Shown one piece after another: positions 24,349 to 32,642 of a DNA stretch of 37,179 nucleotides. The notes beneath the pieces are model-generated. The model was not told the origin of the DNA, made no database searches, and was given only the letters and a program-made list of their open reading frames with translations. This stretch comes from Chloroflexota bacterium (lineage in GTDB: Bacteria; Chloroflexota; Anaerolineae; Aggregatilineales; Phototrophicaceae): positions 1-37,179 of the forward strand of contig JAPPMO010000006.1 in assembly GCA_028873975.1 (NCBI GenBank), read 5' to 3'. Made by a program: the position numbers and the translations under genes. Each line of letters begins with the position of its first letter. Position 1 is the stretch's first letter.

Positions 24349-25343
24349 TGACCTTGGAAGCGCTTGTCGCGATCATAGCCGGAGCACTGGTATCCGGGTC
24401 ACTCTACGCGCTGATGGCCAGCGGTTTATCGCTGGTCTGGGGCACGGTGCGCATGTTCAACTTCGCGCACGGCGCGCTCGTCATGGTTGGCGCCTATTCA
24501 GCCTGGTACGTTTCCAACCGCGGCGGCATCGCCAAAGCGCTGCAGCCGATCGGCAAGTCTATCGTGGCGAGCAGCGAGGATTCTGGAGCGCTCGGCAGCC
24601 TGCTCTTGCCGCTGGGGGAATGGATACTGTCCATCAAAGGCGGATTCGGACTCGCGCTGGGCGTGCCCTTCGCGATTCTTTGCTGTGGCTTGGTCGGTTA
24701 CATCATGTACGTTCTGCTGGTCAAGCCCTTTGTCGGCAAGCCCGGCGCCGACCTAATCGTCATCATCACCACCATCGCCGGCGCCAGCTTCATGCAGAAC
24801 GGCGTCCAGGTTATATTTGGTCCACGATACAAACAATTGGATCGCATTTTGAAGGGACCGCCCTTGCAGATCCTGGAAACCGCTATCGGGCTGCAGGAAG
24901 TCCTGATCATTATATTAACGCCCCTGACATTGTTTTTGCTCCACCTGTTCTTAAAACATTCCAAGTTGGGATTGGCGATACGCGCTGTGGCGCAAAATGA
25001 CGACTTTGCCCACCTGGTCGGCATCAATGTCAGCCAGATCTATCCGCTGACCTTCGTCGTGAGTTCCATCCTGGCGGGGCTCTGCGGCGTCATGCTGGGC
25101 GGCTTGTTCTTCATATTGCCCACCATGGGCGCGCAAGAGCTGCTCTTCGCTTTTGTGGTGGTCGTCTTTGGCGGTTTGGGCAGCTTGCCCGGCACCATCG
25201 TCGGCGCCTACGTGATCGGCTTTATCCGGGAATCGAGCGCCTACATTATCGACCTGTATTGGGCGCCTGTGGTGCTTTTCGCCACGCTGATTATTGTTCT
25301 CATATTCCGTCCGCGCGGATTGATGGGCGGTGAAGACTCATGA
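24348..25343 (+). CDS. livH: ABC transporter permease, LivH type
   Basis: A 331-residue inner-membrane permease with about eight hydrophobic helices. Family motifs: GSLYALMASGLSLVWGTVRMFNFAHGA at the N-terminus (split GSLYALMASGLSLVWG and TVRMFNFAHGA), LAIRAVAQNDDFAHLVGIN as the cytoplasmic EAA-like coupling loop (here AIRAVAQND...GIN), and VFGGLGSLPGTIVGA. Between helices 2 and 3 there is a loop of some 40 residues (about 50-100) longer than in the classic LivH. It forms a heterodimer with the LivM-type protein and is driven by the two ATPases. It overlaps both neighbours by 1 and 4 bases. Confidence 0.92.
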   Translation: MTLEALVAIIAGALVSGSLYALMASGLSLVWGTVRMFNFAHGALVMVGAYSAWYVSNRGGIAKALQPIGKSIVASSEDSGALGSLLLPLGEWILSIKGGFGLALGVPFAILCCGLVGYIMYVLLVKPFVGKPGADLIVIITTIAGASFMQNGVQVIFGPRYKQLDRILKGPPLQILETAIGLQEVLIIILTPLTLFLLHLFLKHSKLGLAIRAVAQNDDFAHLVGINVSQIYPLTFVVSSILAGLCGVMLGGLFFILPTMGAQELLFAFVVVVFGGLGSLPGTIVGAYVIGFIRESSAYIIDLYWAPVVLFATLIIVLIFRPRGLMGGEDS

Positions 25344-26371
25344 CCTGGATCAATGAACGCCTCAATATCCGTTACGCAATTTGGGCTTTGGGCATCGTCA
25401 TTTTCCTGGCGATACCGCATGTGGTTGACGACAAGCTGCTCATGCACTTGGCGATTTTGGGCATGTTATACGCCATCGTCGCCTCCAATTGGGATTTGAC
25501 CCTGGGCTACGCCGGCGTCTTCAACTTCGCGCATCTGGCTTTCTTCGGCATCGGCGCTTATACCAGCGGCATACTGGCCGTCAAGCTGGATATTTCGCCC
25601 TGGCTGGGAATACCCTGTGGCGCGCTAAGCGCGGCGCTGGCCAGCGTCATTGTCTCGATTCCCGCGATCCGTTTGCGCGGCATTTACGTGGCGCTGCTGA
25701 CCTTCGCTTGCAGCCAGTTGGTGCTATTGCTGCTGCTCAGTCAGCCGCTGATTACCGGCGGGCAGCAAGGTTTGACCGGCGTGCCGCAATTGCAGATCGG
25801 CGACTTCCGCTTCCGCGAGAGCCGCTTCGCCCACTTCTATCTGGTGGGCTTGTTGCTGCTCTGCTCGACGATCTTCTTGCGGCGGCTGGTGACATCGGAT
25901 TTCGGCTTGAGCTTGATCGCGCTGCGCGACTTTGAAGAGTACGCGGTCGCCCGCGGCATCCCGCTGGCGCGGCAGCGCTTGCTGGCATTTTTGCTGAGTT
26001 CGATTTTTCCCGGCTTGGCGGGCGGGGTCTACGCCCATTTCTTGATTGTGGCCTCGCCCGATATTTTTGGTTTTTCCTTGACGACCCTGCTGCTCAGTAT
26101 GGTGCTGGTGGGTGGCGTGGCGACCATCTATGGACCGGTCATCGTGGGCGTGGTGATGACTTATGTCAGCGAGCTAATGGCTTCCAGCGCCTGGATGTCG
26201 GATGTCTTCGGCATTTCCCGCGGACCCGTGCGCTTCATGTTCGTGGCGGTGCTCATCGTGCTGACCATGCGCTTCTTCCCGCAAGGCGTTTGGGGGCTGG
26301 TCAAACAATTCAGCGCTCGCGTGCGCTCCTCGCAAAAGGACGCGCCCGAAGAGCCGGCGCAGATGCGGTAA
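25340..26371 (+). CDS. livM: ABC transporter permease, LivM type
   Basis: A 343-residue inner-membrane permease with roughly nine to ten helices. Motifs: LGYAGVFNFAHLAFFGIGAYTSG, broken here as LGYAGVFNFAHLA and FFGIGAYTSG (the LivM N-terminal signature), IRLRGIYVALLTFA, and the coupling loop SLIALRDFEEYAVARGI. The start ATG overlaps the livH stop by four bases (ATGA). The C-terminal 25 residues are charged and cytoplasmic. With livH it makes the membrane channel. An SDR gene follows after 20 bases, so catabolic genes seem to share the transporter transcript. Confidence 0.92.
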   Translation: MTWINERLNIRYAIWALGIVIFLAIPHVVDDKLLMHLAILGMLYAIVASNWDLTLGYAGVFNFAHLAFFGIGAYTSGILAVKLDISPWLGIPCGALSAALASVIVSIPAIRLRGIYVALLTFACSQLVLLLLLSQPLITGGQQGLTGVPQLQIGDFRFRESRFAHFYLVGLLLLCSTIFLRRLVTSDFGLSLIALRDFEEYAVARGIPLARQRLLAFLLSSIFPGLAGGVYAHFLIVASPDIFGFSLTTLLLSMVLVGGVATIYGPVIVGVVMTYVSELMASSAWMSDVFGISRGPVRFMFVAVLIVLTMRFFPQGVWGLVKQFSARVRSSQKDAPEEPAQMR

Positions 26372-26391
26372 AGTAACCGGGAATTGAGCGG

Positions 26392-27189
26392 ATGTCCGAG
26401 GACGAAACGCGGCCAAAAAGAGCCCTCATCACCGGCGCCGCCCGCGGTTTGGGCGAGGGCATCGCCCGGCGTCTGGCGCGGGACGGCTGGTCGCTGCTGA
26501 TGACCGACGCTGATCCGGCGATTCAGCAAACGGCGGCGGCGATCATCGACGAACTGGGGCTCGATAGCGAGCGCGTCATCGCCGCCGAGCACGACGTCGC
26601 CAGCGCCGAGGTCACCGAAGCGGTCGTCAGTATGGGGGTCGATCGCTTTGGCGGGCTGGATCTGGCTGTCGCCAACGCCGGCATTGGCGGCGTCGAAGTC
26701 GACCTGGTCGATCTGGAGGTCGCGGATTTCGAGGATATCGTCAATGTCAACTATCGCGGCGTTTTCTTGACCTGCAAATACGCGGGCAAGATCATGCGGG
26801 AACAAGGCAGCGGCAACATCATCACCGTCAGTTCGATTTTCGGGCAGGAACCCTATCCGCGCGTCGCCTCGTATTCCGGCAGCAAAGCCGCTGTCATCGC
26901 CATGACCCTGGCTTTCGCGCTGGAAATGGCGCCGCACAACGTCCGCGTCAATACCATCGCGCCCGGTTACATGGCCACCGAGATGCAATGGGCGGGCTTG
27001 CGCCAGCGCGCGGCCCATGCCCGCATCAGCTTCGGCGAGGAAGTCCAGCGCGTTTGGGACCTGGTGCCGCTGGGGCGCCATGGCACGCCGGAAGAGATGG
27101 GCGCCCTGGTCGCTTTTCTGGCCTCAGACGAAGCGGCTTACATTACCGGCGTGACACTCGGGCTCGCCGGCGGCGTGGTTAGGCGCTAA
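26392..27189 (+). CDS. Short-chain dehydrogenase/reductase (FabG-like)
   Basis: A 265-residue classical SDR. Cofactor motif TGAARGLG at 14-21, NAG at 95-97, Asn120 region, catalytic Ser148, Tyr161 and Lys165 (YSGSK), and the C-terminal AYITGVTLGLAGG typical of FabG-like members. An Asp after strand 2 (MTDAD) suggests NAD rather than NADP. The acidic N-terminus (MSEDETRPK) is short and unremarkable. It sits 20 bases after the permease gene and 13 before the serine-hydrolase gene, in one operon. It likely oxidises or reduces a hydroxyl/carbonyl on the imported compound or its breakdown product; the substrate is unknown. Confidence 0.88.
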   Translation: MSEDETRPKRALITGAARGLGEGIARRLARDGWSLLMTDADPAIQQTAAAIIDELGLDSERVIAAEHDVASAEVTEAVVSMGVDRFGGLDLAVANAGIGGVEVDLVDLEVADFEDIVNVNYRGVFLTCKYAGKIMREQGSGNIITVSSIFGQEPYPRVASYSGSKAAVIAMTLAFALEMAPHNVRVNTIAPGYMATEMQWAGLRQRAAHARISFGEEVQRVWDLVPLGRHGTPEEMGALVAFLASDEAAYITGVTLGLAGGVVRR

Positions 27190-27202
27190 GGAGTGGCAAC
27201 CC

Positions 27203-28126
27203 ATGCCTAGCGAACTGGAACGGAGCTTGCGGCGCCTTATGCTGGGCGTCCGCGCCGATTGGGCGCTCTATGTGAAATTCACCGGCTCCGGCGAAGAAAT
27301 CGCCTTTAACGCCGATGCCATGATGGATACCATGAGCGTGATCAAGATTCCGCTGCTGGCGACGCTCTTCCGCGCTTGCGACCGGGGCGCGCTTGACCTG
27401 GCGAAAACCTACACGCTGGAGACGCGCTTCAAGCGCTTCGGCACGGGAGTGCTGCAGGTCATGGACGATGGCATGGTTTTCAGCCTGCGCGATGCCGCCA
27501 CGCTGATGATCATCGAAAGCGACAATTCCGCCACCGATTACTGTTACGACGCGGTCGGCGGTCCCGACGCCGTGAACGAGACCATGCGCGAATTGGGTCT
27601 GGCCGATATTGATGTCATGGGGGACGGCTTCGACTGGTTTTCGGCTTTCGCGGCGTCGATCGACCCGGCTTTGGGCGAATTGAGCCCGGCGGCTTTGTTC
27701 CGCGCCGGCTATCCGGAGCTGTCCCCGGCCGAGTGGGAGGCGGCGCGCGAGCGCTACCACTTCGAGACCGGCCGACCCTTTAGCCGCGCTACAGCGCGCT
27801 GCATCGGCCAATTGCTGGAAATGATCTGGAATGACGAATGCGCCAGCGCCGAATCTTGCGCCGCCATGCGGGAGATATTGGGCCGGCAAATCTCTCGCTC
27901 GCGCTTGCCGAAATACCTGCCGGAAGCCAGAGTGGCGCACAAGACGGGAGATTTCAACCCCTTTATCGCCAATGACGTCGGCGTGATTGAATCGCACGAG
28001 GCGGCGCCCATCATTATCAGCGTGCTGGTGGCGGGGCATCGCGGCCTCTGGGAAAACCTGGAAGACACCATCGCGCGCATGGCCGAGAAAATCTGGGAAT
28101 ATGGTGTTTATACTCAGCGCGGCTAG
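27203..28126 (+). CDS. Class A beta-lactamase-fold serine hydrolase, cytoplasmic
   Basis: A 307-residue protein with the three penicillin-recognising motifs: SxxK at Ser45-Lys48 (MSVIKIP), SDN at 106-108, and KTG at 247-249. There is no signal peptide, which is odd for a beta-lactamase. The ExxLN omega-loop motif of true class A enzymes is not evident, and an extra helical stretch lies at about 150-200. A role as an amidase, esterase or peptidase acting on a cytoplasmic intermediate therefore fits better than antibiotic resistance. AAGGAG lies about 10 bases before the ATG. It is the last gene before a 296-base gap, so it may end the first operon. Confidence 0.82.
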   Translation: MPSELERSLRRLMLGVRADWALYVKFTGSGEEIAFNADAMMDTMSVIKIPLLATLFRACDRGALDLAKTYTLETRFKRFGTGVLQVMDDGMVFSLRDAATLMIIESDNSATDYCYDAVGGPDAVNETMRELGLADIDVMGDGFDWFSAFAASIDPALGELSPAALFRAGYPELSPAEWEAARERYHFETGRPFSRATARCIGQLLEMIWNDECASAESCAAMREILGRQISRSRLPKYLPEARVAHKTGDFNPFIANDVGVIESHEAAPIIISVLVAGHRGLWENLEDTIARMAEKIWEYGVYTQRG

Positions 28127-28422
28127 CCGAATCCAAGGCAATCGATTCAATATGATGGCAACTGAAATGCGCGAATTCAATCTGATATTCAACCGCCGAG
28201 CGCGCCGAAATTCGCCTCTCGCTTGTCACAATGGAATCGGTGTAGGGGCGTTTCGCTGAAACGCCCGCAAATCAAAGGACATTTTCGCGGGCGGCTCGCG
28301 GGTCGCGTAGACACAGACCGTCAGCCGCCCCTGCATTTTCTTGGATTTATGCCACATTCGACAGTTGTTGATTCTGAGGCGATTGCCCTGACCCGGAGTC
28401 CGCCAGTAAAAAGGAGAAACAC
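28127..28422. other. Intergenic gap between two catabolic gene runs
   Basis: It holds an AACCGCCGAGCGCGCCGAAA copy (28189-28210), a hairpin identical to the one at 10548 (28243-28266), and a second long-looped hairpin (28289-28330, arms GGGCGGCT and AGCCGCCC). A TATGAT at 28151-28156 has no good -35. No gene is seen. Confidence 0.6.
28243..28272. repeat. Short hairpin repeat, arms GGGCGTTTC / GAAACGCCC
   Basis: Thirty bases identical to 10548-10577, with loop GCT. It is followed 20 bases later by a related hairpin with arms GGGCGGCT (28289-28296) and AGCCGCCC (28323-28330) separated by 26 bases. Confidence 0.85.
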
Positions 28423-28635
28423 ATGAGTTATGGCAGAAGCAAATCCGACCTGAACATCACGGCGGAGCAAGCCGCGACCTTGGCTGCTTTGTTCGCCGTG
28501 GACGTGGCGGGTGAAGACCTTGAGGCATTGGCTGCGGCTTTGTCGAATCAACTGCCGTCGATCGCCGTCCTGGAAGCCTTCGACCTGGATGACTTTCCGC
28601 CGATATTGAGAATGGACGCGGGCTGGCATGACTGA
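28423..28635 (+). CDS. GatC/AtzG-like small subunit
   Basis: A 70-residue acidic protein. The N-terminus LNITAEQAATLAALFAVDV matches the helix that opens GatC-like proteins, followed by a second helix (EDLEALAAALSNQLPSI) and an extended tail FPPILRMDAGWHD. In GatCAB and in the AtzG-AtzE hydrolase such a small chain wraps and stabilises an amidase-signature enzyme. The overlap of its stop with the ATG of the amidase gene by eight bases supports the same arrangement here. AAGGAG lies 7 bases upstream of the ATG. It is too diverged to name after either protein. Confidence 0.7.
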   Translation: MSYGRSKSDLNITAEQAATLAALFAVDVAGEDLEALAAALSNQLPSIAVLEAFDLDDFPPILRMDAGWHD

Positions 28636-30058
28636 TTCAATCGATCTCATCAACTTGTCCATCAGCGAGGCGGCGGGGGCGCTGCAAAGCGGCGCGACAA
28701 CATCGCTGGCTTTGACGCAAGCCACGCTCGAGCGTGTCAAGCGCACCGAACCCACCGTGCATGCCTATGCGGCGGTGCCGGAAGAAGCGGCGCTGGCGCA
28801 GGCCGAGGCGGCCGATCAAGAGATTGCGGCGGGCAATCATCGCGGTCCCTTGCATGGCATTCCCATTGGCATCAAGGACATCATTTACACGAAGGGCGTC
28901 GCCACCGAGTGCGGCTCCAAAGTCATGGAGGGCTTCACGCCCGATTTTGACGCCACGGTGGTGCGGAAGCTGGACGAAGCCGGCGCCGTCATGATCGGCA
29001 AGACCATGCCGCACGAATTCGCCTACGGCGTCAACGAACCGCCAACCCGCTCGCCCTGGGAATTGAAGGGCTACCCCGGCGGTTCCAGCACGGGATCGGG
29101 CGTGGCGGTCACGGTTCGCTCGGCATTTGGCGCGCTGGGCACCGATACCGGCGGTTCGATCCGCATCCCAGCCTCGATCAACAATATCGTCGGCTTGAAG
29201 CCGACTTATGGCCGCGTCAGCGCCTATGGCGTGATTCCGCTGTCCTGGACGCTGGATCATGTTGGCCCCATGACGCGCACGGTCCTGGACAACGCCTTGA
29301 TGCTGAACGCGATCGCCGGGCACGACCCCAAGGATCTGACGTCGGCGCGGCAGAAAGTACCGGATTACAGCGCCGCCATCGACGAGGGCGTTCAGGGCAT
29401 GCGCATCGGCATCGACCGCGGCTTTGTCTTGTATCCCGGCGTGATCGATGATGTGCGCGCGGCTACTGAAGCTGTCATCAGCGAGTTGGCGGGGCTGGGG
29501 GCGGAGGTCATCGAGATCAGCTTGCCCGAATTTGAATTGACGCCGGAAACGCTTTTCACGGTGATGATGGCGGAAGCCAGCGCCTATCACCGCGGGAGAC
29601 TGCGCGAGAAGGGCGATCTTTATGACCCCGCCACCCGCGCCACGCTGAAAATGGGCGAGCTAATCCCCGCCACGCACTACGTCACCGGTCTGCGCGCCCG
29701 CGAGCGCTATCGCAGCGCCATGAAGGCGCTCTTCCGCGGCCAGAAGCTCGACGCCTTGATCTCGCCGACTATGCCGCTGCCGGCGCCGCTGCTGAGCGAT
29801 TTGCATCAACCGCGGAAAGACATGGACATCGGCGAGACGCCCATGGTCTCGATCATTCATCACACATTCTCCGCCAATTTGGGCGGGCAGCCGGCGCTGA
29901 GCGCGCCTTGCGGCTTCACGCGGGACGGCTTGCCCATCGGCTATCAATTGATGGGGCGTCCTTTCGACGAGGCCACCCTGTTCCGTATCGCTTACGCTTA
30001 CGAACAGGCTCATGACTGGCATAGGCGGCAAGCGCCGCATGATTTTGGCGCCGACTGA
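28628..30058 (+). CDS. Amidase-signature family enzyme
   Basis: A 476-residue amidase. The Ser-cisSer-Lys triad is visible: Lys83 in GIPIGIKD, Ser153 in the GGSSTGSG loop, and nucleophile Ser177 in GTDTGGSIRIP. The amidase signature continues with GLKPTYGRVSAYG and DHVGPMTRT. Domain length is normal. With the GatC-like small chain translated just before it, it may work as a two-subunit hydrolase such as AtzEG. It cleaves a carboxamide to acid and ammonia or amine; the substrate is unknown. No neighbouring gatB is present, so it is not a tRNA amidotransferase operon. Confidence 0.9.
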   Translation: MTDSIDLINLSISEAAGALQSGATTSLALTQATLERVKRTEPTVHAYAAVPEEAALAQAEAADQEIAAGNHRGPLHGIPIGIKDIIYTKGVATECGSKVMEGFTPDFDATVVRKLDEAGAVMIGKTMPHEFAYGVNEPPTRSPWELKGYPGGSSTGSGVAVTVRSAFGALGTDTGGSIRIPASINNIVGLKPTYGRVSAYGVIPLSWTLDHVGPMTRTVLDNALMLNAIAGHDPKDLTSARQKVPDYSAAIDEGVQGMRIGIDRGFVLYPGVIDDVRAATEAVISELAGLGAEVIEISLPEFELTPETLFTVMMAEASAYHRGRLREKGDLYDPATRATLKMGELIPATHYVTGLRARERYRSAMKALFRGQKLDALISPTMPLPAPLLSDLHQPRKDMDIGETPMVSIIHHTFSANLGGQPALSAPCGFTRDGLPIGYQLMGRPFDEATLFRIAYAYEQAHDWHRRQAPHDFGAD

Positions 30059-30083
30059 TAGCAGCTAAGAGGAGAAAGAGGCG

Positions 30084-30965
30084 ATGAAATTTGGCTTATT
30101 GCTTCCCAATTTCGGCGCGAGCGCGGGTGGCGAAATCATCGCCGCCAGCGCGCGCCTGGCGGAAGCGCGCGGTTTTGATTCGGTCTGGACCACCGATCAC
30201 GTCTTGATGCCCGCCGACATGCCCGAGCCCTACGGCAATTTAATCGAATCTCTGGTAGCTTTGACCATCGCCGCCACCGCCACCAAGAGCGTGCAATTGG
30301 GCACGTCGATCATCGTCATGCCCCAGCGCGAGCCGGTCTTGCTGGCCAAGCAACTGGCTGGGATCGACGTCGTCTCGGGCGGGCGCTTGATCCTGGGCGC
30401 GGGAGTCGGCTGGCTGGAGCGGGAATTCAATTATCTGGGCGCGGATTATGAGAACCGCGGCGCGCGCTTCGATGAATGGCTGGCGCTGACGCGCGCGCTC
30501 TGGGATGGCGATGGCGCTTTCACGGGCGAAAGCAAAACGATTGACGAGGCGCTCTTCGCGCCGCGGCCGCCGCGCGGAGCGGCTACCCCGGTCTGGATCG
30601 GCGGCAACAGCTCGTATGCCATCAGCCGCGCCGCCGCAATCGCCGATGGCTGGCACCCGGTGGGCTTGACGCCGGCTGAACTGAAAGACGGTTTGGCTGA
30701 ATTGCGCCGGCTGGCAAACGGAGGCGCCGTGACAGCCAGCTTGCGAACAAATATCGAATTGCTGACGCCGGGCGAAGCGGCGCGCGGCTACAGCGCCCCG
30801 GGCCACGTCCCGCGCGGAAGCGCCGGCGAGATTCTTGCCGACCTCAAAGCCTATCAAGATGCCGGCTTGGAGTACGCGGTCATTTGGCTCTTCCACGAGA
30901 GTTGGGGCGAACTCGAAGCCAAGATCAATTTGTTTGCCGACGAGGCGCTGCCCTATTTTCAGTAG
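30084..30965 (+). CDS. LLM-class flavin-dependent oxidoreductase (F420-type)
   Basis: A 293-residue luciferase-like monooxygenase-fold protein. The family features are FGLLLPNFG at the N-terminus, RGFDSVWTTDHV, LGTSIIVMPQREPVLLAKQLA, SGGRLILGAGVGWLEREF, FDEWL, and a PVWIGGNSSYAISRAA strand with the active-site loop. The GVGW-REF and tail style match the TIGR03619 group of probable F420-dependent enzymes. It likely oxidises or reduces a small organic compound in the same pathway. AGGAGAAAGAGG lies 4-14 bases upstream of the ATG, a strong ribosome site. It follows the amidase by 25 bases and precedes the deacetylase by 20. Confidence 0.9.
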   Translation: MKFGLLLPNFGASAGGEIIAASARLAEARGFDSVWTTDHVLMPADMPEPYGNLIESLVALTIAATATKSVQLGTSIIVMPQREPVLLAKQLAGIDVVSGGRLILGAGVGWLEREFNYLGADYENRGARFDEWLALTRALWDGDGAFTGESKTIDEALFAPRPPRGAATPVWIGGNSSYAISRAAAIADGWHPVGLTPAELKDGLAELRRLANGGAVTASLRTNIELLTPGEAARGYSAPGHVPRGSAGEILADLKAYQDAGLEYAVIWLFHESWGELEAKINLFADEALPYFQ

Positions 30966-30985
30966 ACCGGCGCAAGGAGATTCTG

Positions 30986-31861
30986 ATGGGCGATTTCAAA
31001 TGGAAAAACGATCGTATCTGCGCCGCCGCCCTCACATTTGACCTGGACGGCGAAACCATTCCCTACATGCTCGACCCGCCCAACGCCACCAAGCGCCTGG
31101 CGCTGATGTCCGAGTTCAGTTACGGGCCCAATGTCGGCATGCCGCATATCCTCGACCTGCTCGATCTCTACGAGATCAAAGCCAGTTTCTTTTCGCCCGC
31201 GCGCACGCTGGAGTTGCACGCGGATCTGGCGCGGGAGATCGTGGCGCGCGGCCATGACCTGGGGCATCACGGCTTCATGCACGAGCGCCCCGATGGCTTA
31301 AGCGACGAGCGGGAAGAAAAGGTGCTGCGCGCCGGCATCGACGTCATCGAGACCATCACCGGCCAGGCGCCCATCGGCTATCGCTCGCCAGCCTGGGAGC
31401 TGAAACCGTCGTCTCCCGCCCTGCTCAAGCGCTACGGCTTCCGCTTCGACAGCAGCTTAATGGGGCGCGACATTCCCTACTGGGTGGGAACCTCCGAGGG
31501 CGATCTGCTGGAACTGCCGGTCAGCTGGCGCAACGACGATTGGGTGCAGTTCGGCTTTGTATCGGTGCCGGCCATCGGCAACGGCATCAACCCGCCCTCG
31601 ATCGGTTTGGAAGTCTTCACTGCCGAGTTTGACGGTCTCTTCGCGCGCGGCGGGCTCTTCAATATGACGATGCACCCCTTCCTGGCCGGGCGTCCCTCGG
31701 GCTTGATCGTGCTGGAACGCTTGATCCGATACATGCGCGGCTTCCCGCGGGTGTGGTGGGCAAAGCTGAGCGAGATCGCCGATTACTGCCACCAAGTGGA
31801 TGTCGCGCCGACCCTGCCCCGCGCCACTACCGATATGCCAGCCGCCAAGTGGATCGAATGA
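30986..31861 (+). CDS. Polysaccharide deacetylase/allantoinase-like (NodB fold) hydrolase
   Basis: A 291-residue NodB-fold protein. TFDLDGE (about 17-23) gives the catalytic/metal Asp. GHHGFMHERP (about 93-102) gives the metal His pair. GYRSPAWELKPSSPALL and FRFDSSLMGRDIPYW are typical of the HpPgdA/PuuE subgroup, and MTMHPFLAGRP gives the final His. PuuE-type members open cyclic amides such as allantoin, while others deacetylate sugars. Given the amidase, LLM and M20 neighbours, a C-N hydrolase role on a small molecule is more likely than cell-wall work, and there is no signal peptide. CAAGGAG lies 6 bases before the ATG. Its stop overlaps the next ATG (ATGA). Confidence 0.87.
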   Translation: MGDFKWKNDRICAAALTFDLDGETIPYMLDPPNATKRLALMSEFSYGPNVGMPHILDLLDLYEIKASFFSPARTLELHADLAREIVARGHDLGHHGFMHERPDGLSDEREEKVLRAGIDVIETITGQAPIGYRSPAWELKPSSPALLKRYGFRFDSSLMGRDIPYWVGTSEGDLLELPVSWRNDDWVQFGFVSVPAIGNGINPPSIGLEVFTAEFDGLFARGGLFNMTMHPFLAGRPSGLIVLERLIRYMRGFPRVWWAKLSEIADYCHQVDVAPTLPRATTDMPAAKWIE

Positions 31862-32634
31862 CGATGCCGTCGCGATTTCACAATCAGACGGTCTTGGTCA
31901 GCGGCGCCGGGCACGGCATCGGTCGGCAGATCGCGCTGGACTTCGCCGCCGAGGGCGCGCGCGTCGGCGTCAACGATGTCGATGGCGAACGCGCCTCGGC
32001 TGTGGTCAGGGAGATCGCCGGGGCTGGCGGCAGCTCACTGGCGCTGGTCGCTGATGTGCGCTCCGCCGCGCAAATCAAGCGGATCATGGAGGAACTGAGC
32101 GCCCAATTCGGCGCGCCGGATATAGTGGTCAATAACGCCGGCGTCTATCCCAACAGCCTCATCGTCGACATGAGCGAGGAGGAATGGGACCGCGTCTGGG
32201 ATATCAATATGAAGGGCATGTTCTTGCTCAGTCGCGCGGCGCTGCGGCGGATGATCGGCCTCAAGTCCGGCGGGAAAATCATCAACATGAGCTCGACCGC
32301 GTCCATCCGCGCGCGGGTCGGCGCTTCGCACTATTGCTCCTCCAAGGCGGCGATCTCGATGTTCACGCAGGTGCTGGCCCTGGAAGCGGCTGAGCACAAT
32401 ATTCAAGTCAACGCGGTGGCGCCGGGCTTGGTCGAGGTGCCGGACTGGGGCTTGGATCAAGCCTACATTGACGCCCTGGTGGGCATGACCCCGCGCGGGC
32501 GCATCGGCTATCCGCATGATATATCGGCGATGGTCCGCTATCTGGCCTCCGATGAAGCCGATTTCATCACCGGCTCGGTCATGATCGTCGACGGCGGCAG
32601 CGCCGCCGGGCAGAATCTGCCCTTGAGCGGATAG
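31858..32634 (+). CDS. Short-chain dehydrogenase/reductase
   Basis: A 258-residue classical SDR. SGAGHGIG at 15-22 replaces the usual TG start with SG. NNAG is at 92-95, catalytic Ser146, Tyr159 and Lys163 (YCSSK). The N-D after strand 2 (VNDVD) suggests NAD. It ends with ITGSVMIVDGG, the usual SDR C-terminus. It overlaps the deacetylase gene by four bases and lies 8 bases before an M20 gene, so it is part of the same operon. It is one of three SDRs in the window; the two in this operon differ in sequence and probably in substrate. Confidence 0.88.
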   Translation: MTMPSRFHNQTVLVSGAGHGIGRQIALDFAAEGARVGVNDVDGERASAVVREIAGAGGSSLALVADVRSAAQIKRIMEELSAQFGAPDIVVNNAGVYPNSLIVDMSEEEWDRVWDINMKGMFLLSRAALRRMIGLKSGGKIINMSSTASIRARVGASHYCSSKAAISMFTQVLALEAAEHNIQVNAVAPGLVEVPDWGLDQAYIDALVGMTPRGRIGYPHDISAMVRYLASDEADFITGSVMIVDGGSAAGQNLPLSG

Positions 32635-32642
32635 GACAGCCA

